A stretch of 64,000 nt of DNA from Takifugu bimaculatus (taxonomy: Eukaryota > Chordata > Actinopteri > Tetraodontiformes > Tetraodontidae). A program made the translations under genes and the position numbers. Positions 1 through 12,800 of the stretch are shown in pieces; position 1 is the first letter of the stretch, and each line of letters starts with the position of its first letter. The stretch is from contig CP034976.1 of assembly GCA_004026145.2 (NCBI GenBank), positions 9,645,469-9,709,468 on the forward strand, read 5' to 3'. The notes beneath the pieces are model-generated. The model had not been told where the DNA came from. It did not search any database and worked only from the letters and a program-made list of their open reading frames with translations.

Positions 1-189
1 ATTTAGGAGACGTAACTGTTTTAACAATAACTCAACGCTGACACGGAGATAAACTGCAGGTAGAGTATACCTGTTATTATTGCATACTGTACATTACATT
101 GTGGTGACGAATAGTGCAACAGGGTGAAACGACTGGTTACCTTGACAGCCCATATATGGTCCGGGCGGGGTGTAGCTGGGACTCAGCAG

Positions 190-391
190 CCAGTCAGCTC
201 GAGCTCACGGCTCTGACAACAGGAAGTGAGTCATCCTGACGGTAATGTTACGTCCGAGTTACAGCAAGTGAACAGAACAAGGAAGCAACATGTGCTGAGC
301 GACCACAATAACTCCAACACATCAGCGCGAGGCACGCAGACACGGCACACGAGCTCAGGACGCCTCGCGACCAGCCGGACACGTTTCCACG
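190..391 (+). other. Probable non-coding first exon of the BTG-family gene
   Basis: A good splice donor (CG|GTGAGT) starts at 392 after a GC-rich stretch, and the next recognisable exon begins with an acceptor at 2814 and the BTG start codon at 2820. I infer that the sequence ending at 391 is the 5' untranslated exon. The 5' boundary is a guess; no TATA box is obvious. Intron 1 (392-2814) holds nothing else I can support. Confidence 0.4.
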
Positions 392-2819
392 GTGAGTATC
401 GCTCCGCATCGAAAGCTAGACGTATCACATTTACGATTTGGATATTGGCGGGCTGGTTTGTCCGCCTGATTAAACTTTGATACCTACTTTTATTTCAAGT
501 TCTTGGTATTTTTTCCCCTGAAAGAAAAAAAAATAGTTTAACTAAATGGTTAGCAGCTCGGAAACTTTTTTCTTCTTAAATAAATCACCTCAGAGCGAAT
601 ATTCGCTATATAACCACGGAGTAGTTGAATTGATTAGTTACTTATAATAGGACCGTTTCGCATCTTCCTCCTTGGGGGGTTTCCACGCTGTCAGAAACAC
701 CAAACGTGTTATTTCCAGTTCGTGTCGTGAGGTTTCTTTTGTCACAGCATAAAAAAAAAGCGCCCCACCATATTTCCCCCCTCTTTTCTCATTTTTCTGT
801 CGTATCGAGTTACAGACCGTTGAGTCTGTCCTTCGCCACGTTGCGCCTCCTTTGTTTCAGCCCGAGAACAAGTTTTGTTTTGCACACAGTGATTTTTAAC
901 GACTCTTGGGTGGAATAAACACCACCTAGCGTGAGACGAATGTTTGAGAAAAACCTGCCAGTCACATCCGTCAGCGTCTGTGACTCAGTCTGTGACCCAC
1001 TTATGACAAATGGAAGTTAGGATATTTGACAAAACACACACGTCCGAAAACATCCCCTGAACTGCCAGGTCAGCATGTCCATGTTCAGATGGTTTGTAGA
1101 GTACAGACAGGCGTCTTAAGATCTGTCCTCCCAACGTAAAGCTGAAGTGTCAAAAATGCCTCCTGGCCTGGCTGACAGTTGTGATTGTGCTGAAATCAGT
1201 AGCAGCGTACTTTAAACCACCACTCAGATCGTTGTGTACTGTCCCTGGATAAAAGCCATCAGCAAAACACCCGTTGAGCCACTTTAACTGATGGCTGAGC
1301 TTATGGACAACTGTGGTTCCAGTAGGTGTGACACAGCAGAACAATTAAAGACATTTCCAACCGTTGGTGAGCACAATTGTGCTTAAAAGAATAAAGCCAA
1401 CAGAAACCTGTATGTACAAGCAGCCGATGCCTCTGAAAGGACTGCGTCTGCTTGACGGATGGAGTGACGGCGTGCAGGCCAAGCTGGCAGTATCTGATTT
1501 GTCCTAATTGTGTATCTTTGTAATAGCTATGCACCGGCTTGTTGTCAGACGTGCATCTGCGTTAGTGTTCTTGATGGATCGCCAGTTTTCTTGTCCTGGA
1601 CTTAGACACTGAGTCTGATTCCTGTTTTCTTATCTTATTATCTTAAAAAAAATAAAAAAAAACCCAAAGCAGAGCATCAAAGACACCAATAAATGCGAGA
1701 CTAGGAAAGGAGTGAGCATATAAGGAGAGGTACAATAAATTTGTGACGCCAATAAAAAAGTTTTGTTTTTTTTTGCAACTATGCCAGATTAATCCAATAA
1801 TGCACATAAATTAGATAAGGTTATGAGAACAAAGAGGTGTGAGAAACAGACCCCCGCATCCATGTTTTATGGTATAAAAGATGAGATGCAATCATTCGTT
1901 TTCAGAACTCCTTTTGCTGATGCTCGTGATTTTCCTCTGCTGCGCCATCGCCGTCTTTGGGAATAAACATGTTTGACTTCATTTTTGTGGGCTCCTGTGC
2001 TCATTTGGCCTTTTCTTATAATGAAGACGGGAGATATTCAATGTCTGTGTAACTCCACTTTAAATCTCACATTAAAGACGCTCCCTTGTTTCACATAATG
2101 GAAACAATATTTTGATACAGATCTGCCTGTTGTGGAGGCTGCGGTTGCGTCTTCTGGTGCAAATAATCATTTTCTCCTTGATTGTACAATGATGGCTGAA
2201 GTGACAGACGTGTGTTCCAAGCCACAACAACAGATGACTAAACCTGAAAATGTCACGGCCGGAGTTTCTCTGCGGGGTCGTCAACAGGTTGAGCTGAGAG
2301 TTAGAAATCAGCCTGGCCTTCTTCAGCACGCTCTATCTGGTCAGGCTGACACTGGCAACTGAGTGGGCGCACTATCGGACAATAAACTCCCCACTGGTGC
2401 AGTTCAGATTGAACGAGTGTCAACAGAGCAGCTTATGTTTGTATCGCATTTGCTTGAATGCAGTTCTGGGCTTTTATCCGTGACCTGCAACCAGCCTGAG
2501 TTCCTGGAGTTGCTCTCCATAGGAGGACAGTCTCTTATTGCCATGTTATGCCATTGTTTACCAGGGCATACTAACAGCTGAGGCTAGCGCTAGGTGTTTT
2601 TTTAAATTCGACCTATTTTTGATTTGCTTTACACTGGATCAAGTTCTGAAGTAATGCCGCAGAGCAGCATTTTGACACCACGGTGTTATATTTTCAGAAT
2701 AAAAAAAGAAGGTGCAGAGAGGGGGGCTTAGTGGTAGCAAATTACTGTATCCTCTGCGAGAGCAGGCGGGCCTGGGGGAGAGTGTTTTTTTAAGGTTCTT
2801 GTTTAATTCTGCAGACACG

Positions 2820-4089
2820 ATGAAAAGAGAGGTGAAGGCTGGGGTCGGATTCATCAAACGCATGGCTGTGGCATGTGGGAAAGTCGACGAATCCAAAGCA
2901 GAACTGTTTGCCCAGACGCTGCAGAAACTTCTGTGTGACAAATATGAAAACCACTGGTACCCCGACAGCCCCAGCAAAGGACAGGCGTACAGGTACCAGT
3001 CTGGAAAATGGTTGTCTCATCAAAGCATTAATACGATCAGCTGGGATCTTAACCTCTTTTCATCCACAGATGTATCCGGATAAATAACGGAACTCTCTGC
3101 GAGGTGGTCCTGAAGGCATGCGAGGAGAGTGAGCTCACGCCCCGTGAGCTGGGCCTTCCGCCTGAATTCACACTGTGGATCGACCCACTGGAGGTCTGCG
3201 CGAGGTGAGTCATGGGCCATGAAGCGGCAGGGAATGATGCAGGCAGGCCAGGTTTAATAAACAGACATGTTTCTGCCTGGCCAAGAATTAGTAACAAGGT
3301 TAAGTCATGCGGCATTCTGGGAAAATGGTGAACAACAACGTAGGGTGCACAAAAGAATGAGCTGTAAGTCATTCCGCTCCCTCTCCGCAGGTGTGCAGAG
3401 AACAGCAGGCCCTTCACAATAGAACATTTTGATGAGGAGGACACACGGGGAGAACAGGATGACTCGACTCCGTTGGACACGTCAGATTACCACTCCGCTA
3501 CCTCGTCAGACTGCGGTTCAGCCGTGTCCAGCGACGCCGAGGAGGAGGCCAAAGATGACGAGAAAGAGGTGAAGAACGTGGAAGATGGCGGCGCCGTCAC
3601 CATCACAATGGTTCCCAGGATCCGGAAGAGGCACGTGGAGAATAATAAGGTCCAATACATCAGAAATGTGGTAACTATTCTCTTTTTGATTGCATTCTTG
3701 AATCTCAGTGTTCTAGTGAGTGTTTATATTCATTATATGGATTAAATTTAGTTCCATGTATGGAGGAGACAGTTCTAAGATGTAGATTTAAGCATGACAC
3801 GTGTGAACTCGCCGCACACTCCAGACACTGTTTAACATCCATACAGGAAACTCATGTCAGTTGTTTGTCTGTTCAGATCCCTGCGAGCCTCCAGTACGTT
3901 TACCAGCCCACACCAGCTTGGCCTCAGTACAAGAAAGGTGCTCCAGTGTTTCTGAACACGGTGTGTGCTCCTCCAGCAGCACATTCTCCACACCAGCAGG
4001 TGTTTGGCTACTACATCCTGCCGCAGCCGTCTCCACAGTTCATTCTCCCTCAGGCCAGCCTGCAGCCTTGGGGATCTGTGAAGGGTTAG
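2820..4089 (+). CDS. BTG/TOB-family antiproliferative protein (BTG3/BTG4-like)
   Basis: Coding exons 2820-2992, 3070-3204, 3391-3670 and 3877-4089 join in frame to about 266 residues. The family (APRO proteins) binds the CAF1/CCR4-NOT deadenylase and slows proliferation; BTG4 acts in maternal mRNA clearance. The N-terminal APRO domain is clear: Box A around residues 42-63 (HWYPDSPSKGQAYRC) and Box B around 85-103 (LGLPPEFTLWIDP). After it comes an acidic, serine-rich linker (SDYHSATSSD, then EEEAKDDEKE) and a Pro/Gln-rich C-terminus (exon 4/5 junction after residue 196). The start is the first ATG after the acceptor at 2814 and fits the family N-terminus. The SDYHS motif and length favour the BTG3 side, but the C-terminus is diverged, so I give no symbol. 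Confidence 0.85.
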
Positions 4090-5930
4090 AGCATCCGGGA
4101 AGAAGGTGGACACGGTGTTCTAAGTTCTTTTGTCTGAGCCATATCACATCAGGGCCCTGAGTTCAGCTCAGTTTGGCCCGAAAATATCCTTTTCTAAACC
4201 TCACAGCTGGACATTTTCTGTAATTCTTATGTCTTGAAGGTTGATTTTTTGTTTTTTGTTTTTTACACTCAGCACAAACCCCACTTACCTTGAGCAATAT
4301 CAAATTTTTCACTGTCAGTTTTGCACTGTTAGGTTTTGCAATGTTCTGCACACTTAAAATACTTTTGTTGTCACTGGGTGCTAGAACATTCTCAGGAACT
4401 CATGACAATATCTTTAATATGAAATGCTTGTTCGGTCAGTTTCCGTTGTTCTCTCACCAAATACTGTCCACAGTGCATATGTCGTAAATAATCAGTGTAA
4501 AAAGGATTCCAGGTTTTAATCTGTTCTAGCTATAGTGGCAATATCTGTATAATAAGAATATTTTACGACCACTGCTTGTAAATATAGAAAAAACAGATTG
4601 AAGCACATTTTTTTACCTTCACAGTCTTGTAATTTATTGGACCTCCACTGGGTGGCACTGAAGTCACAGCTAATGCCTGCGATTATGCGTAAACATCTAT
4701 TTTTTTAAAGTGTGACTGCTCTAAAATGCAAATGTAACTTCACAAATACTCTTCAGCTGTAGCAAAATGGTTATTTTTCAGGTAAATATCTTTTATTGCT
4801 TGCTTAAAGTTCTTTTAAAAACAATTTTAATTGTTATTGTAGATAACGTGTGGAACTATGCTACCGCTATTAGCCTGCACAATGAACTCGGTCACTGCGT
4901 ACTGTAGTCAATTAAATTGCTGCATATTTATTTGATGGACGTTATTTTCTTTCACAATTTTCACATTCAGTGTCACGCCTCTGCTTATTTGTTTTATATG
5001 AAATGTGTTATCTTTTGCATATAAACAATGGCTTTAATACATTGTTTGCTGTAGCATAAAACTGTGTCTGTGTCTTGTTATAAAAATGCATAAAGTCTTT
5101 TTGATTTAATGCCTGTCAGTCTTAGCATGTCTTTCTGGCACTCAGTGTTGGAAGGATTGCAGGGCTTTAATTACGTCGGAGAGGCTACAGGATGCGGAAA
5201 GACGCCCCCCTCTGCTGGCTGCGTCATTTAGCCCAAGGTCATGATGCTGGCCCTTTTAAAAGTTTAATAAGGAGATAGAAGAAAAGAGGTTTTTTGCCAC
5301 ACAGTGTTCGACCTCTTGTAAACTGGAAATGAAAACCAAACAAATGTACTCACAAAATAATGTTTGGCTTAAAATATGTTGCAAACGTTAAAGTGTCTTA
5401 AGGTGAACGCAGACCTAAACGGTTAAAAGATCAAGTCCAAAGTCGACCAGGAGATGTCACTGTCGCATTGGAACTTCTCACTCCGGATTATTGTTGTTTT
5501 TTTTAATGAACAGTCAAAAGCTGTAGATCCCTTCAAGCCTGTCCCAAAGCAAAAGAGAGCCACTCTTTCAAAATTTAAGATGAATAAAGAGCAGATTGTT
5601 TCACGAAGTGCACAGATAAACACACACCTCTGCTTTGTGGCGTACTGACGCACTCCCGTCCCTGACAAGTGTAAATACAAGTGCGCAAATAGCATCAGTG
5701 AGTCGAGACGCGCCGCGCCGTGCACATGTAAGGATAAAGCCCAGTGTCTGGGCCGTGTTGTCAAGATTGCGACTTGGATGTGCGACAAGCGTGAGCATGT
5801 TCCGGGCGTCCGAGCTCCTTTCAGATTATGTTTTCCCCAACTAGGTCGGAAAGCGAAAGGGGTCCCGGACAGGCAGGACGCGGCGGAGCGGAGAGTGACG
5901 GAACGGGGGCGTCCAGTCTGCGCTCTGGAC
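4090..5930 (+). other. BTG 3' UTR, intergenic DNA and kcnn4 5' region
   Basis: No convincing coding exon here. The first several hundred bases are AT-rich and probably the 3' UTR of the BTG gene; several ATTAAA/AATAAA-like words occur but I cannot choose the poly(A) site. The last few hundred bases are GC-richer and probably hold the kcnn4 promoter and 5' UTR. Confidence 0.4.
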
Positions 5931-6771
5931 ATGGAGATGACGAACTACGACCTGCCCGGCGACTCCAAACTGGACTGCGTCAACCTCGGCGGCTTGATCA
6001 GTCGAAACGGTCGAGACTCGTCGAAGGTGTCAGTGCCGGTGACGCAGCGGACAGGTCCCATGGAGGGAGACAACCTCTACAGACTCCGAGACAGAAAGTT
6101 TTTGCTAGAGGATAAGAAGCGCCTGTGCGCCCTGGCTTTGGGCACCGCTGTGCTCGGGATCGTGCTCATGATCGTCCACGCTGAGACGTGCCCCTTCATT
6201 GATAAAACGGTAGGTGTAGAAGTGAATTGTGCCTCTGCAGGCTGCTCTTCTCACAAGGTAGGTTTCCCTGAAAAGCCGCATGAGTAGGGGGACATCCTCT
6301 GTGACGTGCCCAGAGCTCTGACAGACGACTTCATTACATCTTGTGTACATTTTTACATGCACGTTAAATATTATCAGTATTGAGCACGCCAACTGGCGTG
6401 GCCCTCTTCTGAGGAACTGAGTAGCTGAAGAATGTTCACAAGTCTTCTCTATCTCACAAGAGCTCAAGATAACACATGCGGCAGGGCTGATTAAAACTAA
6501 CCAGCAGATTGAAGTGTTGTGCAAGACGCTGGCATATTTCAGCAGCAAAAGAAACACCTGTAGCTGACGGCTCAGGCGTTATCTGGGCCTCTTTCTGTAG
6601 CGGCACCACCGGATCCCCCACCTGGGTCCTGACCTTCAGTGACCTTCCTGATTAGCTATTCCCTTCGCAGACATGGTCTGGCAGTTTGGCCCCGTGACAT
6701 TAACATGCAGTTCGTAGTGGATAACAATGCCAAGCCACACAATCAACAAATTGTTTAACCCCCCACCCACA

Positions 6772-6819
<48 letters not shown>

Positions 6820-9800
6820 CCCACTCTCCTGACTTCTTCCAGTGCACGCCAGTTCCACATGTGGAAAAAAGCTCTCATGCGTGCTGCAAAACATCAGGCC
6901 TCCTCCGTGCTGTGAAGCCGGTGATTGATTACAGCGTCAGAGAGCGCCGACGTGCATCAGATCATCTTTAGAGGGACCGATGGAAATATGTCCGGGCCTA
7001 AATATGGATGGTGTTGGATGCAGACAGAGTATTCCAGCGTGCAGATGAGGGGAGGAGAACAGGTGTCGTTGGTCCATCCATCAGCCATCAGGTTCGCTAC
7101 CATGGAAAAGTTGATGTACTGGAAAGGTGTTCTCTCCCGCCTTTAAATCTTCTAGTTTGGCAAGGCAGCATTAGGAATTCACACACAGTGTGAATAATAG
7201 TGTGCAATACTGATTTTAGCCCATGTGTCCAAGTCGGGAGTGAGATCTGACATCTTCCTCCTCCTTGGAGTGCTGTGACTTTTCCCACATGGCCGCAGTT
7301 AAAAAAAAAAAAATTCTCTTTTTAAGCAATTTTTAAATTTCCTGCGAGATACGACGGAGCCGTCTGACCCCCGAGTCGATGAAAGATAAATCCGTCCCGC
7401 AGAGTTATATTTCGAGATTACATTTTCGTGGTTATGCACAAAAACAGAGCTATTTCAGGAAGGTTTTTCCACATTTCGCCTCTCCTCCAGCGAGATTACT
7501 CAGACTACTTCAGGCTGTTTCCACATCATTTAGTGTCTAATTAGAGCGTTTGCGTGGCCAGCCTGAAAGTTCCTGCGTCTCGAGTTCACCTGTGTTAGAG
7601 CCAGGAGTGTGTCCTTTAATCTGGAGGAAATCTCACATCCTCTCTTCTTCTCTGGCACTTTTATGGCTTTCCAAGAACGACTCCATCCAAAGGGTTATCT
7701 TACCCAGACTGCAAAGACAAAACCAACCCTTTTTATCCTGCTGATTTGATTTAGTTACTCCACATAAAAATGAAAGTATACAGCCAGTCGGTAAATGTTG
7801 TCAGTCATCCAGGTTAAATAACTCCTCTCCAGCTTGATAGATAGATCAGCTGCATTTCACGCTGGTGTCTCCAAAGACATTTCAACATGTCAGACTGTGT
7901 CTTGATGCTTTGGAACAGTGGCTTCTAATGAGAAAGAGTGTAGAAGCACTACTGTACTACTCTTTGTTGCATGGCTCAGAAGCTGCAAGATGGTTTCAAC
8001 AAAACCTGGCTAATGAAGTCACTCACAAACCACAACTGTAAACCCCCATAGCAACAGGATGAACTGTAGCTCACACACTTGGCTTCGCTGTCATGACCAT
8101 AACCATAATAAATGAGCCTGTTACAGGACACAGGCAATGTTGTGACAGTGCATTTCAGAGCCAGGTCGATCCATCCACTGTGACTCCCTGACATAAATCA
8201 TCAGTCTTATTTTTCAAATCAGTTCACTTCTTTGCTATTGTTTTTAGGGTTACATTAGTCTTTGCCTCACAGATGGTTTCCGGGCCTTTTCTGGGTAAGC
8301 ACCCATGTCACTGCAGATTAAAGTGGGTGAAGGTGCAGAAGTCAGGGCTTATTTTGTTTCCATATGTCAACCAAGTCATGACAGTTTTATTTGTACAGCC
8401 CCAACTCACAATCACTGCTCCCTTGAAAGGCATCTTTGGTTCTCAGACACGCAGGAAAAAACGAAATATATATGTAACAGATGTGGTGTTAAACTGCACA
8501 ATTATAAATGCACTTCTTTCATTCACAGTAAATCTGATAGATGTTATACTTACATTGCTCTGATATCATAGCTGAGGTTGTGACATCCAACAGTCCTGTG
8601 AGGAGCTGTAGCCTGTCTGTACTTTGCTTTTGCCCCAGCTGATGCTCCAGCATTAATTGAACCCATAGCTGGTAATAAAAGAGAGGATATTATTACACCT
8701 TTTACCCCTTTATTTACATGCAAAAATCCCTGTTAGCTGGTCCCTAAAACAGCGCTTCAAGCAGGGAGAAAGTCCAAGATGTGCAAAAAAAAACCCCAAC
8801 CCAACTGCTGTTGACCCCTCTGTTATGCAATCTGGTGAAACGTTGAGCCTTTGTGGGGTCTTTCTAATTGCCCTTGGATGAAGTGCACACATATTGCGGA
8901 TGCTATGCTAGAAACTGTGGAAAGTGGCGTGCCCTGCCAAGGACGTCACACCATATCACCTACACCCTCCTCAAGTTTGAGATCCTCCAATTATCTTTTT
9001 AAAACTGTAAACCAAACTTAACTGCACTTCCTGTTAAAGAAAACAAAGAAAAAAACTTCCACTGGCTTAGCATTAGTTGTTCTGACATGCATGGAGTCTT
9101 TAACTACTGAGGGCCGGGCCACTTCATAACTTCTAGCTTTGGGTTCAGCTGCATGCAACAGCGCCACCTCTGGCTGTTTACTGAACAAACGCCTCCCGCA
9201 TAGCTAATAATCCAACCCCGACTTGTCCCACATAAACATTTATAACCAAAGAGAAGGAGAGCGGAGAGAGATCTACTGCTGGGGGGCACAAGAATTTATA
9301 TTGTGGATAATGGTGGTTTTTTTCACGGTTTCATTTATCATAGTTTTTGCTAAATTTGCTTGTTTGTTGCAAATGCATTTCAGAATATAGTGAATCCTTC
9401 CTCTACCTTTCTCTATTCTCTACCATTTTTTTTCACAAGCTGCTTCAGCGATAAACAGGACTTAACGATAAACGTAAGGATATTTATTGCTCTCCTTCCC
9501 CTGGTAGCGATGCTAAGATACATTAAGTACCTCTCAATAGGGAGAGACAGTTGTCCAACAACATGTAACAAATATTGAGCTCTACTGAATCAGGATCATT
9601 AACGACACGTCAAATCACGTGTCGGCTGCTGTAGAAGGTTGCACTTTCACACCGTCGTCTCTGTCCTCCGCAGGCCTCGCACGTCTTCAACTGTTCCATC
9701 AGCCTGTCCACAGCGTGTCTCCTGGTCCTCATTATAGCTTTCCATTATAAGGACATCAGGGTGAGTTTCCTCCTCCCTGTCCAACGGATTTCGACAGGCG

Positions 9801-12800
9801 TGCTGTGATGTGCCGAGTCAGAGTCTGTGTTTGCACACGCATGGCTGCATTGTTGATCTCCGTGGGTTGATTTGCCATGGTTTGTATATTGCTTTTATTT
9901 CACTTCTGTTTGTTCCACATTAGCCTGGTCAGGATGATACTTTCTCAGAGATACTTGAGGGCAAACATTTTAAAAACAAGCCTCGCTCCACTGATGGTAG
10001 CCTCAACACTGATTACCTGTGTTGCATTCACTGCATGTGTAAAGAAAAAAGAAAAAAAAAGACTAGATGAAAAGCAGTATTTTTTCCAATCCAGATATCC
10101 TGTTTTGTTTGTGTGTAGATGAAATATACATGACGTGTTTTGGTTTAAATTAAACAGAATAAACACGGCATCCACATCTCCGGCTCAGAACGAGCGCAAC
10201 GCGGCGGCGCGATGACAGGAGTCTTTAAAGACGTTTCACTGTGTTCACGCTGCTGGGAGGATCCTTACAGTTGGTGGTGTTTTCAGCTGCTGCACGTGTT
10301 TGTGGCCTCTTTACAAATGCAGGGAGAAGATAAGGGAGGCGTGGAGAGGCTTAAGTGGCCCTCACTTCTGCTCTGATGTTGCTGTAACACTCAGAGATGA
10401 AAGAGTAAAGAATAGCTCATTGTTTCCACATCTCAAGAATACGAGGCTACTTTACTTCTTTTGCGTTTTGCAGTAATCTGATTCTCATCTCAATAAAAAT
10501 TAAGATGTCTTTATTTGCTGATTTCTGCCCAGTCTGTGTAAAATGCACAGTGAGTGTGACGGATGGTGTTCCGCTGTCGCTGTGTGATCTTGCTCACAAC
10601 AGAAGTGACCTTCATTAAGTTTTGCTCCTCATAATGTTAGAACAGTAACAGCTTTCAGCACTTTTCTCCTCCCCTGTCATTATCTTTTCAGCTCTTCATC
10701 ATTGACCACAACCAGGTGGACTGGCGTATCGCCATGACCAGTCAGAGGGTCCTGGTCATCACCCTGGAGCTGATCGTCTGTGTCATCCACCCCATTGGGA
10801 CGTACAGGGAGCTAAGCCAACACCTCAACTCCTCTTCTCCTGCGCCGCTCTGCATCTCCAACCACAGAGGCGAAGCCTTCATGGACCTGGAGCTGCTGCT
10901 GTCTATGCTGATGTTCCTCCGCCTGTACCTGGTGCACAGAACCATCCTGCTGCACAGCAAAGTGCTCCTCAGCGCCTCCTACAGGAGCATCGGCTCGCTC
11001 AACAACATCAACTTCACCTTTCGCTTCGTTCTCAAGGTACTGATGAACAAATACCCGGGGCGCACGTTGCTCATCTTCATCATCTTCTTCTGGCTCACTG
11101 CATCCTGGATGCTCACACTGTGTGAGAGGTAAGACCACAAACTCAAGTCAAGTGATGTAGATCAACTGAGCACCGTTTATATCATTAAGAGCAGTTTTAG
11201 CAACATGAAAGTGCTATGAAGTGTTTAGTTTAAAGACTTTTACAAGAAGGGAATAGAAAATCTAAAACTTGCTATTAGAGCCGTGGAAGTCTTGAATGGT
11301 GAAATGGGAGTTGTTGTTTGTCAGACTGATGTCTATGATGAGCGAGTGAACATCAAATAAACGGACTTCTTGGACAGAGTCAAAGTAAATCCCCAAAGTG
11401 CTTTTGTTAAATGAACAAACGTGTCATTAAATTAGACACACCCGTTTCAGATATGGGAGACTTTTGTGTTTTCGGACAGTGTTCTGATGCATAAATGATA
11501 GAATGCGTTGCCAATAATTATAGTTTTTGTTAATAAAAGCCTGCACACACATGCGCGCACACACGCACACAGCTAACGTCCAGCATTCCTCCCCCTCGTC
11601 ACACATGTGCACATGAAAGAGAGAAATATGTGGTAGTCTGACATTCCTCCTCAAACCTTGATGGTCAATTTGACTTTCCTGTTTCCAGAATGGATTTATA
11701 ATAACTGATTCGATCATCGCACAGTTCTGTTTTGTGATTTCAACAAATTGCTCTTTAACGTCGGCCAACAAAACAAAAGCCCTGTCCTGTGTGCATGTGT
11801 GCGCACACGCATATGTGAGGTCATTTGTTCATCTGGGAGGCTTGGCCTTTTGCATCTTCCTGTGTGTTTTGGTGAGTCAGATGTAATAAAAGAGCTTATG
11901 ATGGACGGACCCAAACCTCCACCCGCCATTGTCTGTTGATAAGGAGACCGCTGAGCAGCGAATGGGCTCTTTGTTCAGAGTCAGCCTGGTAAATACTCTT
12001 ACTCCGCCGTTTTTAGGAGTTTACACTACTCAGTTACTGTGAGCTTCTGATAGGACAGCACAGGTGACGACACCTTGGTCAAACTGCCACTCTGGAGCTG
12101 CCAGTATGTTTACTGTAGGTGGAAGGTCACAGGGGAACTCGAGTTGAACGCACAAAAAATCAACAGAGGTTTTGTGGGAAAGAGTGACTAAATCCATCAA
12201 CTCTCAGGACGTCCATCAGTTTCATATCGGCTGATCACTCTGCGTTTCTTTCCTGCAGGAAAACCATCGAAGTGACGGGTAAAATGGACACGGCCCTGTG
12301 GCTCGTGGCCATCACCTTCCTCACAGTGGGCTACGGGGATGTGTCGCCCCAGACCACCTGCGGCAAGGCAGTGTGTCTCTTCACGGGAGTCATGGTAATT
12401 GTGCTGTCTGGGGAGAGAAACACTGAGAAGCAGCAAAAGTGAACATCTTCTCTTCTATTTTCTTTTGCTCTGCACGCCTTCCTAATCAATCCTGGGCCAG
12501 AACAAAAAGTTCCGTTGCTGCCGTTAATTCCACGTCACTTCCATCTCTTATTTGTTTTATTTCATTGCTCGGGGTTCTGCTCTGAGTTGTTCTGCTCCGT
12601 ATCACCTCCTTGTTTTGGTCCATTCTGTTTCTGTTCCACTGGTGCAACTTTTTCCAATTAATCTTTTTTTTTCTACCCACTTTCTACCCAAGTTCGCTTT
12701 TCTCCTCCAGCATTTGCGTTACATCTCGACAGTAATTCAGAGGCACATTCTGAATCTCCTCTTGCGCAGCTGAACCGCCGCATGGTGCTGACGCGGCGCC

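Noticed and set aside
6636..6915. Cys/Val-rich and His/Thr-rich frames
   Set aside because: They come from the CA microsatellite.
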